DNA of 10,740 nucleotides from Zoogloeaceae bacterium (GTDB lineage: Bacteria; Pseudomonadota; Gammaproteobacteria; Burkholderiales; Rhodocyclaceae): positions 1 through 10,740 of the forward strand of contig JAISSL010000038.1 of assembly GCA_031273145.1 (NCBI GenBank). Reading direction: 5' to 3'. The position numbers and the translations under genes were made by a program. This document shows, in pieces, positions 6,483-10,740 of this stretch. The notes under the pieces were generated by a model. It made no database searches, was not told the DNA's origin, and saw nothing but the letters and a program-made list of their open reading frames with translations. The first letter of the stretch is position 1; each line of letters opens with the position of its first letter.

Positions 6483-7118
6483 TTTGCGCTTGATGACGGC
6501 AAACCAGGTAGTCCATTCCGGGGCAGCGCGCCTCATGGCGGTTTCCGGGGATATATTCAATCTGACTTCCGCCACGAATTCCTTGATGGACTCAAACTCC
6601 CAGCCTTCCGCAAAGGCGTTTTGCAGCGCGTCAAGACTGTAGCCGGAAAGCGCGGCACTGCCTTCCGGCTTATCCTTTGCCGCCATGAGGTAGAGCGTCC
6701 CGTTCGGCTCGATGACATGTTCAAGAGCCTTGACATAGTGGCGCTGCCATTTCAAATCATCATTGGCGAAAACATGAAACAGTCCGCAGTCAATAATGCT
6801 GGGAAAACGCCAGTCGCTATCAATCAACGTAAAGACATCCTTGACCAGGAAGGTTACATCCAGCTTTTTTCCCGCCGCCTTTTCCCTGGCGCGCTCTATA
6901 GCCGCATCCACGATGTCTATTCCTGTAACGGCATGACCTTTTTCCGCAAAGAAAAGCGCAAGACTTCCCGTGCCGCAGCCCACGTCAAGAATCGGACCTT
7001 GCACGGCGTCCGCGATCTCCATGAACGGCGCTTGCGGCTTGCCAATCTCCCAAACCGGACTGCCCTCATAGTGTTCAGTGAATTCTTCCTTGTAAGCGGT
7101 ACTGTCAATCATGTTCAT
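6462..7118 (-). CDS. class I SAM-dependent methyltransferase (paralogue 2)
   Basis: This 218-residue paralogue of the 5630-6298 gene shares the SAM motif ILDVGCGTGS (43-52), TGIDIV (Asp 68), FLVKDVFTL and the C-terminal EWTTWFAVIKRKGLADG. By eye roughly three quarters of positions are identical. It lacks about six residues near 121 (NDD-LKW against DDYGGFVKEVEQ) and has a different, longer patch (RLNISPETAMRRAAP) near residue 195. The ATG at 7118 aligns with the paralogue's start; a second ATG at 7112 is possible. Unlike paralogue 1 it has no clear Shine-Dalgarno, and it starts only 22 bases after the rpmG stop, so it probably depends on rpmBG transcription and perhaps translational coupling. 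The C-terminus is GLADGS, changed by the tandem repeat copy. Confidence 0.88.
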   Translation of the reverse strand: MNMIDSTAYKEEFTEHYEGSPVWEIGKPQAPFMEIADAVQGPILDVGCGTGSLALFFAEKGHAVTGIDIVDAAIERAREKAAGKKLDVTFLVKDVFTLIDSDWRFPSIIDCGLFHVFANDDLKWQRHYVKALEHVIEPNGTLYLMAAKDKPEGSAALSGYSLDALQNAFAEGWEFESIKEFVAEVRLNISPETAMRRAAPEWTTWFAVIKRKGLADGS

Positions 7119-7123
7119 TGAAA

Positions 7124-7141
7124 CTTGCCGTCTGCAAGACC
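7124..7141 (+). repeat. TTGCCGYCYGCAAGACC repeat copy between rpmG and methyltransferase 2
   Basis: CTTGCCGTCTGCAAGACC fills most of the gap between the rpmG stop (7141-7143) and the methyltransferase start. CTTGC and GCAAG can form a 5-bp stem with a CGTCT loop. The copy is identical to the one ending methyltransferase 1, consistent with either a mobile repeat or a scar of gene duplication. Confidence 0.7.
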
Positions 7142-7311
7142 TATTTCAGCTTGATTTCCTTGTAGAGCACATGCTTTTTCGCCTTGGGGTCATATTTCAT
7201 GAACTCCAGTTTTTCCGGCGTCGTGCGCTTGTTTTTGGAAGTCGTGTAGAAATGTCCGGTCCCCGCCGTGGATTCCAGCTTGATTTTTTCGCGTCCGCCT
7301 TTAGATGCCAT
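7141..7311 (-). CDS. rpmG: 50S ribosomal protein L33
   Basis: Translation of the minus strand from the ATG at 7311 gives 56 residues: [19 protein letters not shown], then [36 protein letters not shown]. This is the standard L33 sequence and length. It has none of the CxxC zinc-ribbon pairs, so it is the zinc-independent form usual in many proteobacteria. AAGGAG lies 7 bases before the ATG. It follows rpmB by 17 bases in the common rpmB-rpmG order. L33 binds near the E site of the large ribosomal subunit. Confidence 0.96.
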   Translation of the reverse strand: MASKGGREKIKLESTAGTGHFYTTSKNKRTTPEKLEFMKYDPKAKKHVLYKEIKLK

Positions 7312-7328
7312 GATCTTGCTCCTTCACG

Positions 7329-7562
7329 TCAAAGTTCGCCGCGCGCGCGCAGACCGGCCAGCACGTCGTCAATCCCATTCTTGTCAATGAGACGAAGGCC
7401 AGCGTTGGAAACGCGCAAACGCACGAAACGGTTTTCACTTTCGACCCAGAAGCGGCGATATTGCAGGTTGGGCAGAAAGCGCCGCTTGGTCTTGTTGTTG
7501 GCGTGGGAAACCTTGTTTCCCACCATCGGGGTCTTGCCCGTCACTTGGCAAACTCGCGCCAT
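7329..7562 (-). CDS. rpmB: 50S ribosomal protein L28
   Basis: The 77-residue protein [34 protein letters not shown]... is a typical L28, including the [11 protein letters not shown] block and the [17 protein letters not shown] end. The single Cys in CQVTGK is normal in proteobacteria lacking the full zinc ribbon. CTGGAG (7577-7572) sits 9 bases before the ATG, and a good promoter lies upstream. It heads an operon with rpmG and probably the two methyltransferase genes. Confidence 0.97.
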   Translation of the reverse strand: MARVCQVTGKTPMVGNKVSHANNKTKRRFLPNLQYRRFWVESENRFVRLRVSNAGLRLIDKNGIDDVLAGLRARGEL

Positions 7563-7602
7563 AATTAATTGCTCCAGAGTTATCCATTCAAGGAAAAACA
7601 GG

Positions 7603-7632
7603 ATTATACTTCAGGTTTTCCAACTCGCGCAA
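7603..7632 (-). promoter_or_regulatory. promoter of rpmB-rpmG
   Basis: On the minus strand TTGCGC (7632-7627) and a consensus TATAAT (7608-7603) are separated by 18 bases. The -10 box lies 40 bases before the rpmB start. This is the best promoter in the window, as expected for ribosomal genes. The rest of the 194-base divergent gap (7563-7756) shows no other clear signal apart from a weak TCTAAT before the plus-strand gene. Confidence 0.65.
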
Positions 7633-7756
7633 GAAGCCATTGCATGTACACATCCATCCAACCCTGCCAACCCCACGCCTTTCATGCGCCTGGGTCTGGC
7701 CTGAAATATGCTTGTTACTTTGCGTCTAATCTGTTGTTTGTCACCAGGAGCATATC

Positions 7757-8152
7757 ATGAGACTGGAATGGACTCTGCGGGGTGCCGATCTGACCCGCGC
7801 CAATCAAATCAGGGATCGGATTGCCGAAGACTGGGAAACCCTTTGCCACGATAAACGTTTCGTGCAAAAGGGCAACCTGCTCACCGTCGTACAATCTCCC
7901 TGGGACGATACCGACCCCTTTCTGTCACTGGAAGACGATAGCCTCATCTTCGACGGGGATCGCATGGCCTTTCAAATCCACTGCTTAAGCGTCGTGCTGG
8001 ATATTTTCGATGCCCAGGTGCGGCAAGAATGTCCGTCCCCGGAGATATTCGACACCCTCATGCCGAATCTGGAATGGTGGCAGGTCGAATCCGACGCCGA
8101 CGATTTGCCGGAAAACATTTTCCCCCCTGAAGCAAGTCGCAGTCTGGCAGCC

Positions 8153-8158
<6 letters not shown>
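7757..8158 (+). CDS. small acidic protein of unknown function
   Basis: This is a 133-residue protein that I do not recognise. AGGAG (7746-7750) 6 bases before the ATG supports the start. It is acidic, with no signal peptide or membrane segment. The N-terminal half (RLEWTLRGADLTRANQIRDRIAEDWETL) looks helical. The middle (LLTVVQSPWDDTDPFLSLEDDSLIFDGDRMAFQIHCLSVVLDIFDAQV) looks like strands followed by a helix. It ends in a proline/alanine tail. It lies between divergent rpmB and convergent pheS, with no obvious functional partner. No long match to a known enzyme family is visible. Confidence 0.75.
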
Positions 8159-9284
<1,126 letters not shown>

Positions 9285-10067
9285 CTAACCAGTACGGCGG
9301 ATTGCCCAGATATAGAGCGCGATTCCGCAGAGGATCATCGGCAGGGAAAGCCATTGCCCCATGCTGAAGGTGTAGGAAAAACCGAAGATGCCCGTATCCG
9401 GTTCGCGGAAAAATTCGACAAAGGAGCGAAACAGCCCGTAGCCCAGCAAACCCAGGCCGGTAGCCGCGCCCAGGGGACGGGGTTTGCGGGTATAGAACCA
9501 GAGAATGAGGAAAAGCAACAGCCCTTCCAGTGCCGCATGGTAAAGCTGCGAGGGATGGCGCGGCAGCAGGTCGCCCGCACGGGGGAAAACCATCGCCCAG
9601 GGTAGGGTTGGGTCAGTCACGCGCCCCCACAGTTCGCCGTTGATGAAATTGCCGATACGCCCTGCCAGCAATCCAAGCGGTACGAGGGGCGCGACGAAAT
9701 CCGAAATTTCCAGCCAGCGCCGCCTGTATTTACGCGCCTGCCAGGCCATTGCGCCCAATACGCCCAAAAAACCGCCGTGAAAGCTCATCCCGCCTTTCCA
9801 GACGGCGAAGATTTCAAGCGGATAGGCTATGTAATAGGCGGGGTCGTAGAAAAGGACTTGCCCCAATCGCCCGCCGACAATCACCCCTAGAATCCCGTAG
9901 AACTGTAGGTCGCTGAATTCCGCCTGCGACCAGTTTGTCCTTGCGAGCCGGATTGACCCCAGATACCAGAACTGGCAAAACGCGAACAGATACATCAACC
10001 CGTACCAGTGCACGGACAAAGGCCCCAGGGAAAAGGCGACGGGATCAAACGCGGGATGAATCAGCAT
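9285..10067 (-). CDS. lgt: prolipoprotein diacylglyceryl transferase
   Basis: This 260-residue inner-membrane enzyme transfers diacylglycerol from phosphatidylglycerol to the lipobox Cys of prolipoproteins, such as the Sel1 lipoprotein in this window. It has about seven hydrophobic segments, the essential His in SFHGGFLG (H97), the Lgt signature [13 protein letters not shown] (136-148) with its key Arg, and the late Arg in FFREPD (R221). The ATG at 10067 is preferred to an in-frame TTG at 10076. No clear Shine-Dalgarno is visible. It probably heads a two-gene unit with pheS. Confidence 0.96.
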   Translation of the reverse strand: MLIHPAFDPVAFSLGPLSVHWYGLMYLFAFCQFWYLGSIRLARTNWSQAEFSDLQFYGILGVIVGGRLGQVLFYDPAYYIAYPLEIFAVWKGGMSFHGGFLGVLGAMAWQARKYRRRWLEISDFVAPLVPLGLLAGRIGNFINGELWGRVTDPTLPWAMVFPRAGDLLPRHPSQLYHAALEGLLLFLILWFYTRKPRPLGAATGLGLLGYGLFRSFVEFFREPDTGIFGFSYTFSMGQWLSLPMILCGIALYIWAIRRTG

Positions 10068-10094
10068 GGCAAGCAAAAAAATCGGAAAGGCCGC

Positions 10095-10105
10095 ATTTTA
10101 GCGCA
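10095..10105 (-). promoter_or_regulatory. candidate -10 region of lgt
   Basis: On the minus strand TGCGC followed by TAAAAT (10100-10095) ends 27 bases before the lgt ATG. It is nearly identical to the TGCGCTAGAAT box at 633-643. No convincing -35 is present. Confidence 0.4.
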
Positions 10106-10235
10106 GCAAAAGCCGGTTCGCTTGCCGATTCTGACTCTGACAATCATCAAAGTCTTGGCGCGTATTGAAACTGTGCATGTGGGCAATTTCCTGTTGTTCT
10201 TGCCTTCGTCGTTTCATGGCAGTTTGCGTCTGGGC

Positions 10236-10265
10236 TTGTGCTCATTTCGCACTCAAGCGTAGAAT
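10236..10265 (+). promoter_or_regulatory. candidate promoter of vapB
   Basis: TTGTGC (10236-10241) and TAGAAT (10260-10265) are separated by 18 bases and end 19 bases before the vapB ATG. VapBC promoters are usually autorepressed by the complex; no clear operator palindrome can be assigned here. The remainder of the 217-base gap between lgt and vapB shows nothing else recognisable. Confidence 0.45.
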
Positions 10266-10284
10266 CACGCACAAGGAGTTACAC

Positions 10285-10488
10285 ATGGCTACCAATCTGG
10301 CAATTGATCCGAATCTTCTTGAACGGGCAATTCAGGTCAGCGGCGAACGCACGAAAAGGGCAACCGTCACTAGGGCTTTGCAAGAGTTCATCGCGCGCCG
10401 GGAACAGCGTCGCGTGGCGGATCTGCTCGGAAAACTGGAGTGGGATGCCTCGTTCGACTACAAGGCAGAACGGTTGCGCCGCAAATGA
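10285..10488 (+). CDS. vapB: VapB family type II antitoxin
   Basis: This 67-residue protein, MATNLAIDPNLLERAIQVSGERTKRATVTRALQEFIARREQRR..., has the VapB (DUF2191-type) plan. A ribbon-helix-helix DNA-binding N-terminus is followed by a C-terminal toxin-wrapping tail, LLGKLEWDASFDYKAERLRRK. AAGGAG precedes the ATG by 7 bases; the longer frame from 10165 would hide this site and is rejected. Its TGA overlaps the ATG of the vapC remnant (ATGA), the usual toxin-antitoxin coupling. With a truncated toxin it is now an orphan antitoxin that could still repress its promoter or counter a related VapC elsewhere. Confidence 0.88.
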   Translation: MATNLAIDPNLLERAIQVSGERTKRATVTRALQEFIARREQRRVADLLGKLEWDASFDYKAERLRRK

Positions 10489-10574
10489 CCCTGCTTGTTG
10501 ATACCAGCGTTTGGTCGTTGGCGCTGCGCCGTGACGCGCAAGCGTCCAAATTCGAGGTGTGTAGCAAGTTATGA
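10485..10574 (+). pseudogene. vapC: truncated vapC (PIN-domain toxin) remnant, 29 codons
   Basis: Starting at the ATG that overlaps the vapB stop, the frame reads MTLLVDTSVWSLALRRDAQASKFEV and then CSKL and a TGA at 10572. MTLLVDTSVWSLALRRD is the typical N-terminus of VapC, with the first catalytic Asp of the PIN domain (residue 6). Normal VapC is about 130 residues, so over three quarters, including the other acidic active-site residues, is missing. Similarity appears to end around 10,558, where base composition also drops. I infer a deletion or insertion breakpoint. The product cannot be an active nuclease. Confidence 0.8.
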
Positions 10575-10740
10575 GAGAACTCACGAAAATTTTGCAAGCA
10601 GCTACGGCCAGTGTTGAACAAGCCTACTTTCGCTTGAACATTGCTGGTGGCGAATCGGTTTTTCGCGAACGAGTTTACTGTTACGAGCTATACCATCAAA
10701 TGCGTATGCTCTGGCCGCCTCAAAGCAAGTATTACCTCAA
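10571..10740 (+). CDS. unrecognised protein, N-terminal part
   Basis: An ATG at 10571 overlaps the vapC remnant stop (ATGA) and opens a frame that runs off the window: MRELTKILQAATASVEQAY, then FRLNIAGGESVFRERVYCYELYHQMRMLWPPQSKYYL, 56 complete codons. I do not recognise it with confidence. The ERVYCYELYHQMR segment recalls uncharacterised proteins I associate loosely with accessory or defence loci, but this is recollection, not proof. GC is about 46% by hand count against about 63% in part of vapB. No strong ribosome binding site is seen, so it may be coupled to the vapBC transcript. Confidence 0.6.
   Translation, partial: MRELTKILQAATASVEQAYFRLNIAGGESVFRERVYCYELYHQMRMLWPPQSKYYL

Noticed and set aside
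5634..7141. True Neisseria DNA uptake sequence
   Set aside because: The repeat has GCCGTCTGCAA, with an added C inside the essential CTGAA end, and the genes do not point to Neisseriaceae; it is kept only as an analogy.
10165..10488. Longer 107-codon version of vapB
   Set aside because: The upstream part lies across the promoter and ribosome binding site, is not antitoxin-like, and begins at a non-ATG codon.

Overview
The window reads as ordinary chromosome of a Gram-negative proteobacterium, most likely a betaproteobacterium. The grounds are a cytochrome c maturation exporter (ccmABC), DsbB, Lgt and an L28/L33 pair, moderately high GC in the core genes, and promoter-like -10 boxes of the form TGCGCTARAMT. 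I cannot place the genus. The right edge (from about 10,558) is clearly lower in GC (about 46% by hand count) and looks like the start of an accessory segment.

Layout. Positions 1-579 hold the C-terminal part of a YiiX/YebB-like (permuted NlpC/P60) cysteine hydrolase. A PaaI-type hotdog thioesterase follows at 674-1183. Then comes a tight plus-strand operon, ccmA-ccmB-ccmC-dsbB (1231-3832), whose products deliver heme for c-type cytochromes and reoxidise the periplasmic thiol oxidase. ccmD and ccmE-I are not here. A lipoprotein made of 13 Sel1 repeats occupies 3960-5573 and ends at a strong hairpin that it shares convergently with the next block.

On the minus strand (read right to left) rpmB and rpmG run into two tandem, closely related SAM-dependent methyltransferase genes (7118-6462 and 6298-5630), each followed by its own copy of a related terminator hairpin. 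A small acidic orphan protein (7757-8158) is divergent from rpmB. pheS (minus, 9233-8187) follows lgt (minus, 10067-9285), but pheT, rplT and ihfA are not beside it. At the right end a vapB antitoxin gene (10285-10488) overlaps a vapC toxin gene cut to 29 codons, whose stop overlaps the start of an unrecognised, lower-GC ORF that leaves the window.

The most unusual signal is a short partly palindromic repeat, consensus TTGCCGYCYGCAAGACC. It has about six copies plus partial copies, mostly at the 3' ends of genes. Two copies form the in-frame C-terminal codons of the duplicated methyltransferases, and one inverted pair follows dsbB. I see no CRISPR array, tRNA, rRNA, complete IS element or obvious defence system inside the window; a defence or island element beyond the right edge is possible but only an inference.
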